Shown: positions 1 through 7,361, counted from the stretch's first letter. The stretch is DNA of 9,660 nucleotides from Bryobacterales bacterium (GCA_003132905.1 PKZC01000291.1:8720-18379); one strand, 5' to 3'. The notes: generated by a model from the sequence alone, not told the origin. Program-made: numbers and translations.

Positions 1-522
1 GGCTGGATCGAAAAGATGCCCGCCGATGCGAAAGTTCCCTACGATCAGCGCAGCGTCTATGGCAGCCCTGTCAATTCGAAATTCTGGGATCGCAAGGTGA
101 ACAAAGATGGGAAGCTGATGGGCGAATCCAGTTGGCCGTGCCAAAAACCGCCTTGGGGATTGCTGACTGCGGTGAATGTGAGTACTGGCGATATCGCATG
201 GCAAGTGCGGCTGGGCATCACCGATGACTTGCCTGGCGATAAGCAGAACACGGGCCGCGTCAACCTGGGAGGCTCCATTGCAACGGCCGGCGGCCTGATT
301 TTCATCGGTGCTTCCAACGATCGTCGATTCCGTGCGTTCGATTCGAAGAATGGCAACGAGCTATGGATGACGAAGCTCGACTACAGCGCCCTGTCGGTGC
401 CCATCACCTATCAAGGCAAAGACGGCAAGCAGTATGTCGCGGTAAGCGCCTCGGGTGGCGGAGCCATAACCGATCCGAATCCTAGCAACGCCGAATCGCT
501 CTACGTTTTCGCATTACCCTAA
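1..522 (+). CDS. PQQ-dependent dehydrogenase (quinoprotein), C-terminal fragment
   Basis: The reading frame is open from the first base and ends with TAA at 520-522, so only the last 173 residues are in the window. The segment carries beta-propeller blade signatures of PQQ-binding quinoproteins: a GGLIFIGASND stretch followed by RAFDSKNGNELW, then a P-ITYQGKDGKQYVAVSASGGG stretch, ending shortly after in SLYVFALP. This pattern is typical of the last blades of membrane or periplasmic quinoprotein glucose/alcohol dehydrogenases, which oxidise sugars or alcohols outside the cytoplasm and pass electrons to quinone or cytochrome c. The catalytic and PQQ-contacting residues of earlier blades lie outside the window, so the substrate cannot be named. 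Only three bases separate its stop from the next ATG, suggesting co-transcription with the PrpD-like gene. The family call is firm; glucose specificity is a guess. Confidence 0.88.
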   Translation, partial: GWIEKMPADAKVPYDQRSVYGSPVNSKFWDRKVNKDGKLMGESSWPCQKPPWGLLTAVNVSTGDIAWQVRLGITDDLPGDKQNTGRVNLGGSIATAGGLIFIGASNDRRFRAFDSKNGNELWMTKLDYSALSVPITYQGKDGKQYVAVSASGGGAITDPNPSNAESLYVFALP

Positions 523-525
523 TTC

Positions 526-1863
526 ATGTCCGAAACAAAAGCGCTTGCTAATTGGGTGGTCAAGAGCCGCCTCGAAGACATTCCTGACGACGTGCGCCGC
601 GAAGCGTTGCGAGCCATCGTCAATTACACCGGATGCGCCCTGGGCGGAAGTCCCGACCCGGCCGTCAATCTTGCGATGCAGGCGTTCGCGCCATTTTTTG
701 GACCTGCGACCGCAAATATTCTGGGGCGCAAAGAACGCGTCGATCCGCTGCACGCTGCGTTGATGAACGGCATCAGCTCGCACGTGTACGATTACGACGA
801 CACCACGCCAAAGAATTACATTCACCCCAGTTCTCCGGTGGCATCGGCCCTCTTCGCTTACGCCAGCGCCGATAAGGTGAGTGGCCGGGAGTTTGTTCAC
901 GCGTTCATTTTAGGATTCGAAGCCGAATCGCGCATAGGCAACTCCGTGTATCCGGCGCATTACGATGTTGGTTGGCACATTACCGGTACTGCGGGCGTCT
1001 TCGGCGCAGCCATCGCCATTGGAAAATTGATTGGCCTCAATGAACAGCAGATGATTTGGGCCATCGGTCTCGCGGCTACCCAAGCCGCTGGTCTGCGCGA
1101 AATGTTCGGGTCGATGGCAAAGTCCTTGCATCCTGGCCGCGCGGCGCAGAATGGCTATGGTTCGGCGTTGCTGGCGCAAGCTGGATTCACGTCCGGAGTG
1201 CATGGGCTGGAAGGTCCGCGAGGGTTTGCGGCGGTGCAAGCCGCGAAGTACGATTTGTCGAAGATCACAGCCGGGCTCGGTGTGGATTTCGATCTGCGCG
1301 AGAACACCTATAAACCATTTCCCTGCGGAATTGTGAATCACCCCACCATCGATGGCGCCATCCAGATTCATCAGGAACACCATCCCGCGCCCGAGTCGAT
1401 TCGCGCGGTCCGTCTGCGGGTGGCGCCGCTGGTGATGGACCTCTGCAATCAGCAAAACATTACGCGCGGTTTGCAAGGCAAGTTTTCGGTTTATCACGGC
1501 GCGGCTATCGGCCTGGTGCGGGGCAAAGCCGGCATTCGGGAGTACACTGACGAAGCGGTCAACGATGCGGCCATAAAACGAGTGCGCGAGAGTGCCAAGG
1601 CGGTGGGCGACGCATCGCTCACCGAAGATCAAGCCAACATCGAAGTGGAACTCGCCAGTGGCGAAAAGATCAGCCGGTTTATCGAAAAGTCGTTGGGCAA
1701 TATCAATCGTCCATTGACCAACCAGCAGCTCGACGACAAGTTCCGCGATCAGGCCGTGTTAGCGCTGCCGGCCGATCGTGTCGAGCGCGTTATCGAATTA
1801 TGCTGGCGCATCGATCAGCTTGCAGACGTCAACGAATTGGTCCAACAGGCATGCGGAAACTGA
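526..1863 (+). CDS. MmgE/PrpD family protein (2-methylcitrate dehydratase / cis-aconitate decarboxylase-like)
   Basis: This is a complete 445-residue cytoplasmic protein with no signal peptide, a normal length for the MmgE/PrpD family. The family includes 2-methylcitrate dehydratase, cis-aconitate decarboxylase and iminodisuccinate epimerase. The family core is visible: NGISSHVYDYDDTT followed by IHPSSPVA (D89, T93, H100), GWHITGTAGVFG (H151), SMAKSLHPGRAAQNG (K199) and KPFPCGIVNHPTIDGA (H272). D89, T93, H100, H151 and K199 fall at or near the spacing I recall for the active site of human aconitate decarboxylase (D93, T97, H103, H159, K207), so the enzyme looks catalytically competent. No prpB or prpC neighbours are present, so a classical methylcitrate cycle is not supported. 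Its last 13 bases overlap the start of an ABC binding-protein gene, implying that the imported compound is its substrate or precursor. No Shine-Dalgarno sequence precedes the ATG; it probably relies on coupling to the upstream stop. The exact reaction is unknown. Confidence 0.9.
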   Translation: MSETKALANWVVKSRLEDIPDDVRREALRAIVNYTGCALGGSPDPAVNLAMQAFAPFFGPATANILGRKERVDPLHAALMNGISSHVYDYDDTTPKNYIHPSSPVASALFAYASADKVSGREFVHAFILGFEAESRIGNSVYPAHYDVGWHITGTAGVFGAAIAIGKLIGLNEQQMIWAIGLAATQAAGLREMFGSMAKSLHPGRAAQNGYGSALLAQAGFTSGVHGLEGPRGFAAVQAAKYDLSKITAGLGVDFDLRENTYKPFPCGIVNHPTIDGAIQIHQEHHPAPESIRAVRLRVAPLVMDLCNQQNITRGLQGKFSVYHGAAIGLVRGKAGIREYTDEAVNDAAIKRVRESAKAVGDASLTEDQANIEVELASGEKISRFIEKSLGNINRPLTNQQLDDKFRDQAVLALPADRVERVIELCWRIDQLADVNELVQQACGN

Positions 1864-2855
1864 CACTCATCGTTTGCCTTGCGGCCTTGCTTGCGGCGAC
1901 GGTGCAAGCCGAAGTCGGCGAAGTCCGGTTTCCGCTCGGGGCGGGCGGTGTCGGATTTTTGCCATTGCTGGTAATGCAAAGATACGGGCTGATCGAGAAG
2001 TATGCCAAAGACGCCGGCGTCACCAATCTGAAGGTTCGCTGGATCAACATCGGCGGCCCTGCGGTGATGAACGATGCACTCCTCTCTGGTTCCGCGGATT
2101 TCATCGCTGCCGGTCCACCGGCGTTTCTCACGCTGTGGGACCGCACCATCACGTCGGCCAAAGTAAAAGGCGTCGCCGCCATGACTTCGCTGCCCATGGT
2201 TCTCAACACTCGCTCGCCAGGCATGAAGAAACTCGATGACATTACCGATCGTGATCGAATCGCTGTGAGCGCGATCAAAGTTTCCATACCCGCGCTGGTG
2301 ATGCAAATGTACGCCCGGCAAAAATACGGTCCGACGCAAATCTATCGCTTCGACAAAGACACAGTAACCATGACGCATCCTGACGGCGTGATCGCGTTGC
2401 TCTCGGGTTCTGGCGCCATCGACGCCCACTTCACCTCGCCGCCGTTCGCCCAGCGCGAGCTCAAGGATCCACGGATTCACACTGTCGTTACCTCGGATGA
2501 CATCATGGGTGGATCAACGACGTTCACCATGGTTTCCACCACCAATAAGTTTCGCGAGCAGAATCCGAAAGTTTTCGGCGCCGTGCTGAAAGCGCTCGAG
2601 GAGGCCAACCGCAGAATTATCGCCGACAAGAAGACTGCAGCCGAAATCCTGTTGGCCTCCACCGGCGGCGAGAAAGGGTTTTCGGTTAACGAGATCGTGG
2701 AAGTGCTCAACGATCCGCACGTGAAATTCACTACCACGCCCGAAAACGTGATGAAGTACGCTACTTTCATGCATGATGTCGGATCCCTGAAGAACCAGCC
2801 TGCCTCATGGAAAGAGCTCTTCTTTCCCGAGATTCAGGTCGCCCCCGGAAGCTGA
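1851..2855 (+). CDS. NitT/TauT-type ABC transporter, periplasmic substrate-binding protein
   Basis: This 334-residue protein begins with a Sec signal peptide (MRKLTLIVCLAALLAATVQA, probable cleavage after residue 20 at VQA/EV) and has no lipobox cysteine, so it should be a soluble periplasmic binding protein. After cleavage it shows the NMT1/SsuA/TauA-like pattern: a short first strand, GGVGFLPLLVMQRYGLIEKYA, then NIGGPAVMNDALLSGSADFIAAGPPAF, which resembles the region where these proteins sample ligand. I chose the ATG at 1851 because it gives a perfect signal peptide; a start at 1800 in the same frame would place 17 polar residues before it and overlap the upstream gene by 64 bases. The gene overlaps the PrpD-like gene by 13 bases and the ATPase gene by one. 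Family members bind nitrate, sulfonates, taurine, pyrimidine precursors or aromatic acids; the ligand here is unknown. Confidence 0.9.
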   Translation: MRKLTLIVCLAALLAATVQAEVGEVRFPLGAGGVGFLPLLVMQRYGLIEKYAKDAGVTNLKVRWINIGGPAVMNDALLSGSADFIAAGPPAFLTLWDRTITSAKVKGVAAMTSLPMVLNTRSPGMKKLDDITDRDRIAVSAIKVSIPALVMQMYARQKYGPTQIYRFDKDTVTMTHPDGVIALLSGSGAIDAHFTSPPFAQRELKDPRIHTVVTSDDIMGGSTTFTMVSTTNKFREQNPKVFGAVLKALEEANRRIIADKKTAAEILLASTGGEKGFSVNEIVEVLNDPHVKFTTTPENVMKYATFMHDVGSLKNQPASWKELFFPEIQVAPGS

Positions 2856-3562
2856 TGCTTCAGGTCCGCGGGGTGACGCTTCAATATCGGACGAAAGACC
2901 AGTTAGTAACTGCCACCTATCGCGTCAGTTTCAACGTTCAGGAATCCGATCGATTCGTAGTTCTAGGTCCTTCCGGATGCGGCAAATCGACACTGCTGAA
3001 AGCCGTCGGTGGATACATTCGTCCCATGGAAGGCGACATCCTATTGGACAACCTGCCGGTGAAAGCGCCCGCTCCCGATCGTGTATTCGTGTTCCAGGAA
3101 TTCGATCAGCTTCTTCCTTGGAAAACGGTAAAGGAGAATATTGTTTTCGCCTTGACCGCGAGCGGAAAAGCGCCCCGGCGTCAAGCTGAAGAACGCGCGA
3201 TGCACAATATTCAGAAAGTGAAGCTGACCGAGTTTGCCAATAGCTATCCGCATACGTTGTCCGGAGGAATGAAACAACGCGCGGCAATCGCCCGCGCTCT
3301 GGCGATGGAACCGCGCATTCTTCTGATGGACGAGCCGTTCGCCGCTCTCGACGCTCTCACACGCGGGCAGATGCAGGAAGAACTGCTGCAGCTTTGGCAA
3401 GAGACCAAGTTTTCCGTCCTGTTCGTGACCCATTCGATTTCCGAGGCCATCCGGATCGGAACTCGAATCCTTGTGCTTAGCGCCCATCCGGGCCAAGTGA
3501 AAGCGGAGTTGAATAGCGGCTTCAGTGAGGCCAGCCTTCAGGAGTTGCTCTTCGATGCCTGA
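2855..3562 (+). CDS. NitT/TauT-type ABC transporter, ATP-binding protein
   Basis: This 235-residue ATPase carries every expected motif: Walker A GPSGCGKST (residues 38-46), the Q-loop at Q81 in VFQEFDQLLPW, the ABC signature LSGGMKQR (135-142), Walker B ILLMDEP with D159 and catalytic E160, a D-loop AALDALTR, and the switch histidine H193 in VTHSISEA. The Q-loop followed by LLPW and the SISEAI stretch are typical of SsuB/TauB/NrtD-type ATPases of the nitrate/sulfonate/taurine class. The start at 2855 (TGATG, one base shared with the preceding stop) begins MLQVRGVTLQY, the normal first strand. A longer in-frame start at 2807 would add 16 residues unlike the family and overlap the previous gene. 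It energises import together with the flanking binding protein and permease. The GGAAG upstream sits only three bases from the ATG, so coupling probably drives its translation. Confidence 0.95.
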   Translation: MLQVRGVTLQYRTKDQLVTATYRVSFNVQESDRFVVLGPSGCGKSTLLKAVGGYIRPMEGDILLDNLPVKAPAPDRVFVFQEFDQLLPWKTVKENIVFALTASGKAPRRQAEERAMHNIQKVKLTEFANSYPHTLSGGMKQRAAIARALAMEPRILLMDEPFAALDALTRGQMQEELLQLWQETKFSVLFVTHSISEAIRIGTRILVLSAHPGQVKAELNSGFSEASLQELLFDA

Positions 3563-4355
3563 CCCGTTGAGCCGATGGACTCGATTCTGGAACATCGGGG
3601 CGGTGCGAAAAACCTTCCTCCTGATTGTTCTTGCGCTTCTGTGGGAAGTATATGCTCGCTGGCTAAACAATCCGCTCCTTTTTCCAACCTTCATCGATAC
3701 CCTCAAGGCGTTCTTCTCCGGCATTGCGTCGGGCGAATTGCCGAGGGCTGCGTCCTATACCATTCAACTGCTGCTCAAGGGTTATGTCGCGGGACTCGTG
3801 ATCGCGGCACTGCTGACTGCCTTCGCCAGCGCGACACGCATTGGAGCGGACCTGCTGGAAACACTCACATCCATGTTTAATCCGCTGCCTTCCATCGCGT
3901 TGCTGCCGCTGGCCCTCATCTGGTTCGGATTGGGCGAGGGCAGTATCATCTTTGTTCTGATCCACGCGGTGCTGTGGGCGGTGGCTCTCAACACTTACTC
4001 CGGTTTTCGCGCGGTCAGCCTGACTTTGCGAATGGTTGGACAAAATTACGGTCTCTCGAAAGTTGGATATGTGACCCGCATCCTGATTCCAGGCGCGTTT
4101 CCCAGCATCCTCACGGGACTGAAAGTTGGTTGGGCATTTGCTTGGCGAACTCTGATCGCCGCTGAACTGGTGTTTGGCGTCAGTTCCGGCTCCGGCGGCT
4201 TGGGATGGTACATCTTTGAGCAAAAGAACCAGCTCCTGATTCCGAACGTATTCGCGGGACTGCTGACTGTAATCCTGTTTGGATTGATTGTCGAGAACCT
4301 GATCTTTCGGACCATTGAAAATCGGACTGTCCGGCGCTGGGGCATGCAGGTGTGA
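3555..4355 (+). CDS. NitT/TauT-type ABC transporter, permease
   Basis: This 266-residue integral membrane protein has about six hydrophobic segments (near residues 20-35, 68-90, 100-117, 119-137, 176-195 and 225-247). An EAA-like cytoplasmic loop, GLSKVGYVTRILIPGAFPSILTGLKVG (about 156-182), docks on the ATPase in this class. The segment AFAWRTLIAAELVFG and the following SSGSGGLGW are characteristic of SsuC/TauC-type permeases, which usually act as homodimers, consistent with a single permease gene here. The ATG at 3555 overlaps the ATPase gene by eight bases and has an AGGAG at 3540-3544, ten bases upstream. An in-frame ATG at 3525 would only add ten polar residues. With the two preceding genes it completes an importer whose ligand cannot be predicted. 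Confidence 0.94.
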   Translation: MPDPLSRWTRFWNIGAVRKTFLLIVLALLWEVYARWLNNPLLFPTFIDTLKAFFSGIASGELPRAASYTIQLLLKGYVAGLVIAALLTAFASATRIGADLLETLTSMFNPLPSIALLPLALIWFGLGEGSIIFVLIHAVLWAVALNTYSGFRAVSLTLRMVGQNYGLSKVGYVTRILIPGAFPSILTGLKVGWAFAWRTLIAAELVFGVSSGSGGLGWYIFEQKNQLLIPNVFAGLLTVILFGLIVENLIFRTIENRTVRRWGMQV

Positions 4356-4371
4356 GATACACTGTTAGCCA

Positions 4372-5271
4372 ATGAAAACCACCCTGTTTGCACTTTCATT
4401 CGCGGTGCTCGCCACCACCGTATACGCGCAAGCCCCGCAACCCGATTTCAGCAAAGTGGAAATCAAGACCACTAAAATCACCAACAACTTCTACACGCTC
4501 GAAGGCCAAGGCGGCACCATCGGCGTGCTGGTGGGGCCGGAAGGAATCTTCATGGTGGACTCGCAATTCGCGCCGCTCTCGCAGAAGATCGCGGCCGCCA
4601 TCCATCAGATTTCCGACAAACCGATTCGCTTCATGGTGAACACCCACGTGCATGGCGATCACACGGGAGGCAATGAGAATTTCGCGAAAATGGGCACGAT
4701 CATCTTCGCGCGCGATGAGTTGCGGTTCCGCCTGGCCCATCCAGCGCCCGGCGCCAACGGTGCGCCTGGAATTGCCGCGCCCGCGGTAGCGCTTCCCGTC
4801 GTGACTTATGAAGGTCCCGTCACTTTCCATATGGACGGTGAGGATGTCCGTCTGATTCCAATCCGCCGCGCTCACACGGACGGCGATACGCTGGTTTACT
4901 TTCCCGCCAATGACGTACTCATGACCGGTGACTACTACCGTTCGATCCAATATCCCAATATCGACCGGACCAACGGAGGCTCGCTGAACGGAATGATCGA
5001 AGGCCTCGGCATCACGATCGGACTTGCGGGTCCGAACACGAAAATCATTCCCGGCCACGGTCCTATGGTGGATCGGGCGGCGGTAATGGCGCATCGCGAC
5101 ATGATTCTCGCCATTCGCGACAAGGTTGCGGCGTTGGTGCAGCAAGGCAAGAGTGTCGAAGATGTGCTGGCGGCCAAGCCCACATCCGATTACGACGCAA
5201 CGGTGCCGAACTCTTCTACCACGTCCGAACGCTTTGTCCGTCAATTGTACGCGGAGCTGAAAACCAACTAA
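4372..5271 (+). CDS. Exported metallo-beta-lactamase-fold hydrolase
   Basis: This 299-residue protein starts with a Sec signal peptide (MKTTLFALSFAVLATTVYAQA, cleavage near residue 19), so it acts in the periplasm. The fold is shown by GTIGVLVGPEGIFMVDSQF and the metal motif THVHGDHTGGN (H92, H94, D96, H97), then H168 in AHTDGDTLVYF, D187 in MTGDYYRS and H229 in PGHGP. This is a complete set of ligands for a two-metal site, so an active hydrolase is likely. The family covers lactamases, lactonases, thioesterases, glyoxalase II and sulfatases; the sequence does not decide between them. It begins 16 bases after the permease stop and has no strong ribosome binding site, so it probably shares the operon. 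An exported hydrolase near a PQQ dehydrogenase could open a lactone made by sugar oxidation, but that is only a guess. Confidence 0.88.
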   Translation: MKTTLFALSFAVLATTVYAQAPQPDFSKVEIKTTKITNNFYTLEGQGGTIGVLVGPEGIFMVDSQFAPLSQKIAAAIHQISDKPIRFMVNTHVHGDHTGGNENFAKMGTIIFARDELRFRLAHPAPGANGAPGIAAPAVALPVVTYEGPVTFHMDGEDVRLIPIRRAHTDGDTLVYFPANDVLMTGDYYRSIQYPNIDRTNGGSLNGMIEGLGITIGLAGPNTKIIPGHGPMVDRAAVMAHRDMILAIRDKVAALVQQGKSVEDVLAAKPTSDYDATVPNSSTTSERFVRQLYAELKTN

Positions 5272-5283
5272 ACTTAAGTAATA

Positions 5284-5847
5284 ATGCTCCGAGTTTTTCT
5301 GGCCGGCGCGATTTTCTGCGTCGCGGCGCTTGCGGTCGGGCGTCCGCAATTCGCGCTGCGCGACACGCGCAACATAGTTCATTCACCAGAAGAATGGAAC
5401 GGCAAGAAGGCGATCGTCGTATTCTTTACGACGACGGATTGCCCTTTGAGTAACAACGAAGTTCCAGAAATGAACCGCACCCGGCGCGACTACGAGGCCC
5501 GGGGCGTGGCATTCTATGCGGTGCAAGCCGACACCACGATTACCGACTCGGATGTGCTGCAGCATACCAAGGAATACCAGTTTTCCTTTCCGGTGTTGTT
5601 CGATCCTCATCAAATTCTGGCGAAGATGACCGGTGCGACCACCATTCCGTCGGCGGCCGTCATTACGCCACAGGGGACGTTGCTCTATCTGGGGCGCATC
5701 GACAATCTGGTGGAGGACTTCAACATACGGCGGCAAGAGCCGACCAAGTTCGATCTGCGCGAGGCGCTGGACGCTGTATTAGCTGGGAAACCCGTACCGC
5801 ATCCGCGAACCAAAACGTTTGGGTGCGCGATTAATCTTGCGAAATAG
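5284..5847 (+). CDS. Exported redoxin-domain (thioredoxin-fold) protein with a single CPLS active-site cysteine
   Basis: This 187-residue protein has an N-terminal hydrophobic export segment (residues 1-19) and a thioredoxin-like domain. The active-site region reads VFFTTTDCPLSNNEVPEMNR, so the usual CxxC is CPLS with only C53. The cis-proline follows in GATTIPSAAVITPQG (P122). A second cysteine, C181, lies near the C-terminus in KTFGCAINL and could act as a resolving or partner cysteine; apart from C12 in the signal peptide these are the only cysteines. The fold is that of the AhpC/TlpA/redoxin superfamily. It lies 12 bases after the hydrolase gene and 10 bases before the cytochrome c/copper monooxygenase gene. 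From general knowledge, redoxins of this type recur beside or fused to such monooxygenases in Acidobacteriota and Planctomycetota. A role in redox or copper maintenance of the neighbour is plausible but inferred. Confidence 0.85.
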   Translation: MLRVFLAGAIFCVAALAVGRPQFALRDTRNIVHSPEEWNGKKAIVVFFTTTDCPLSNNEVPEMNRTRRDYEARGVAFYAVQADTTITDSDVLQHTKEYQFSFPVLFDPHQILAKMTGATTIPSAAVITPQGTLLYLGRIDNLVEDFNIRRQEPTKFDLREALDAVLAGKPVPHPRTKTFGCAINLAK

Positions 5848-5850
5848 AGG
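5846..5850 (+). promoter_or_regulatory. Ribosome binding site AGAGG for the copper monooxygenase gene
   Basis: AGAGG overlaps the last two bases of the redoxin stop codon and lies seven bases before the ATG at 5858. It favours 5858 over the adjacent ATG at 5861 and over the upstream in-frame ATG at 5819, which lies inside the redoxin gene and would put polar residues ahead of the signal peptide. Confidence 0.6.
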
Positions 5851-5857
5851 TTCAAGC

Positions 5858-7339
5858 ATGATGAGAGAATTTGCTGGCATCTTGTTATTGCTGCTGACGC
5901 TGCCGTGGGCCGCTGACGCCGCGCCGGCTTCCAGTTCCGCGCCCACGTTCAATAAAGACATCGCGCCCATCCTCTACGCCAACTGCGCCACCTGCCATCG
6001 CCCCGGTGAAGTTGCGCCATTTCCCTTGCTTAGTTACCAGGACGCCGCGAAACGAGCGTCTTTGATTGCGGGGGCGGTCGGCGGCCGTTTTATGCCTCCC
6101 TGGAAGGCCGAGCCGGGATTCGGAGATTTCGCCGGCGAGCGCCGTCTTACGGACGCGCAGATTGCCTTGATCAAAGATTGGGCCAAAGCGGGCGCTCCCG
6201 AAGGAGATGCCGCCGCGAAGCCGACGCCGCCGAAGTTCACGGACGGATGGCAAGCCGGCCAGCCCGATCAAGTGCTGACCATTCCGGTGAAATACTCGCT
6301 GCCGGCGGATGGCCCGGATCAATATCGATGCTTCGTGCTTTCCACCGGGCTGGATCACGACGTGTATCTGGACGGCACCGAATTTCGTCCGGAGAATCGC
6401 CGCATCGTGCATCATGCGTTGGTATTTCTCGACGCGACCGGCAAAGCCAAGGAAATGGCCGCTGCCAGCCCCGATGGAAGCTATCCCTGCTTTGGCGGCC
6501 CCGGATTTCCAGCCGCCGGATTGATTGGGGGATGGGCGCCCGGGCTGACGCCGCCGCCGCACGATCCAGAGCTTTCGCAACCGATCCGCAAAGGCATGGA
6601 CGTGGTGATTCAGATCCACTACCATCCGTCGGGAAAACCCGAACAGGATCAATCGTCACTGGGATTGAGCTTCTCCGGCCCACCCACAAAAGGCCGGACA
6701 TCGATTCTGCTGTTCGATCATCACTTGGACATTGCGCCTGGGGATTCGCACTATGTCGCGAAAGCGTCGCTCACTTTGCCGCGCGACGTGCAACTGGCGG
6801 GCGTAACTCCACATGCGCATTATCTGTGCAAGGACATGAAGGTGACGGCGACGTTGCCCGATGGATCGACCAAGCCGCTGATCTGGATCAAGGACTGGGA
6901 TTTCAATTGGCAGAATGCTTACCGCTACCGCACGCCGCTGGATCTGCCGAAGGGGACGCGCATCGATCTGGAATACACCTACGATAACTCGGAGAACAAT
7001 CCGCACAACCCCGTACATCCGCCGGTGCGGATTCATTGGGGCGAAGAAACCAAGGATGAAATGGCCCTGGTCTTCCTGACGGTGGTCGTGCCGACGCGGG
7101 ACGAAATTCGCGACTTGCAGCGCGACGTCAGCCGGCAATATGTGGATCAGTTTCTGAGCCAGGTGCACACCCTGCAGGACCTGCCGTACGAAATGCTTTC
7201 GCCGGATGCCGTTGGGAAACTAACAGCCGTGTTCAAGATGTTCGATAAGAACGGCGATGGCCAGCTCGATGACGCCGAGCGAACCGCGATGATGACGTTC
7301 GTGCACAACGTGCAAGATCGACAGCAACAAAAACAGTAG
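5858..7339 (+). CDS. Exported cytochrome c / PHM-like copper monooxygenase with C-terminal EF-hand
   Basis: This 493-residue exported protein has three parts after a signal peptide (residues 1-22, rich in Leu). First is a cytochrome c-like segment with the haem motif CATCH (C43, C46, H47) and a possible axial methionine M79 in MPPW. Second is a core resembling the copper type II, ascorbate-dependent monooxygenases (peptidylglycine alpha-hydroxylating / dopamine beta-hydroxylase family). By motif comparison all six copper ligands are present: H185-H186 in IVHHALVF and H254 in IQIHYH for one copper, and H319/H321 in TPHAHYL plus M402 in DEMALVF for the other. Third is an EF-hand loop DKNGDGQLDDAE (463-474) with acidic or amide residues at positions 1, 3, 5, 7, 9 and 12. 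The likely reaction is O2-dependent hydroxylation of an unknown substrate in the periplasm, possibly with electrons delivered through the haem. It probably forms a pair with the redoxin gene just upstream. Confidence 0.85.
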   Translation: MMREFAGILLLLLTLPWAADAAPASSSAPTFNKDIAPILYANCATCHRPGEVAPFPLLSYQDAAKRASLIAGAVGGRFMPPWKAEPGFGDFAGERRLTDAQIALIKDWAKAGAPEGDAAAKPTPPKFTDGWQAGQPDQVLTIPVKYSLPADGPDQYRCFVLSTGLDHDVYLDGTEFRPENRRIVHHALVFLDATGKAKEMAAASPDGSYPCFGGPGFPAAGLIGGWAPGLTPPPHDPELSQPIRKGMDVVIQIHYHPSGKPEQDQSSLGLSFSGPPTKGRTSILLFDHHLDIAPGDSHYVAKASLTLPRDVQLAGVTPHAHYLCKDMKVTATLPDGSTKPLIWIKDWDFNWQNAYRYRTPLDLPKGTRIDLEYTYDNSENNPHNPVHPPVRIHWGEETKDEMALVFLTVVVPTRDEIRDLQRDVSRQYVDQFLSQVHTLQDLPYEMLSPDAVGKLTAVFKMFDKNGDGQLDDAERTAMMTFVHNVQDRQQQKQ

Positions 7340-7361
7340 GGGACATCACTCGCCGCGCGGC

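Noticed and set aside
910..1632. Minus-strand open frame of 240 residues opposite the PrpD-like gene
   Set aside because: It lies wholly within a well-supported gene and shows no domain pattern or ribosome binding site; treated as a shadow.
526..1863. Calling the gene prpD of the methylcitrate cycle
   Set aside because: No prpB, prpC or propionyl-CoA genes accompany it and it is coupled to an ABC importer; family-level naming is all that the sequence supports.
4396..5382. Long minus-strand open frame (328 residues) opposite the MBL-fold hydrolase gene
   Set aside because: It is antisense to a gene with a complete set of metal ligands and a signal peptide. Its translation is rich in Arg and His without any recognisable motif, as expected for a shadow frame in GC-rich coding DNA.
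7340..7361. Possible bidirectional terminator between the convergent genes, containing the palindrome GCCGCGCGGC
   Set aside because: The palindrome would leave only a two-base loop or a very short stem and has no T-run on either strand, so it is not supported as an intrinsic terminator.
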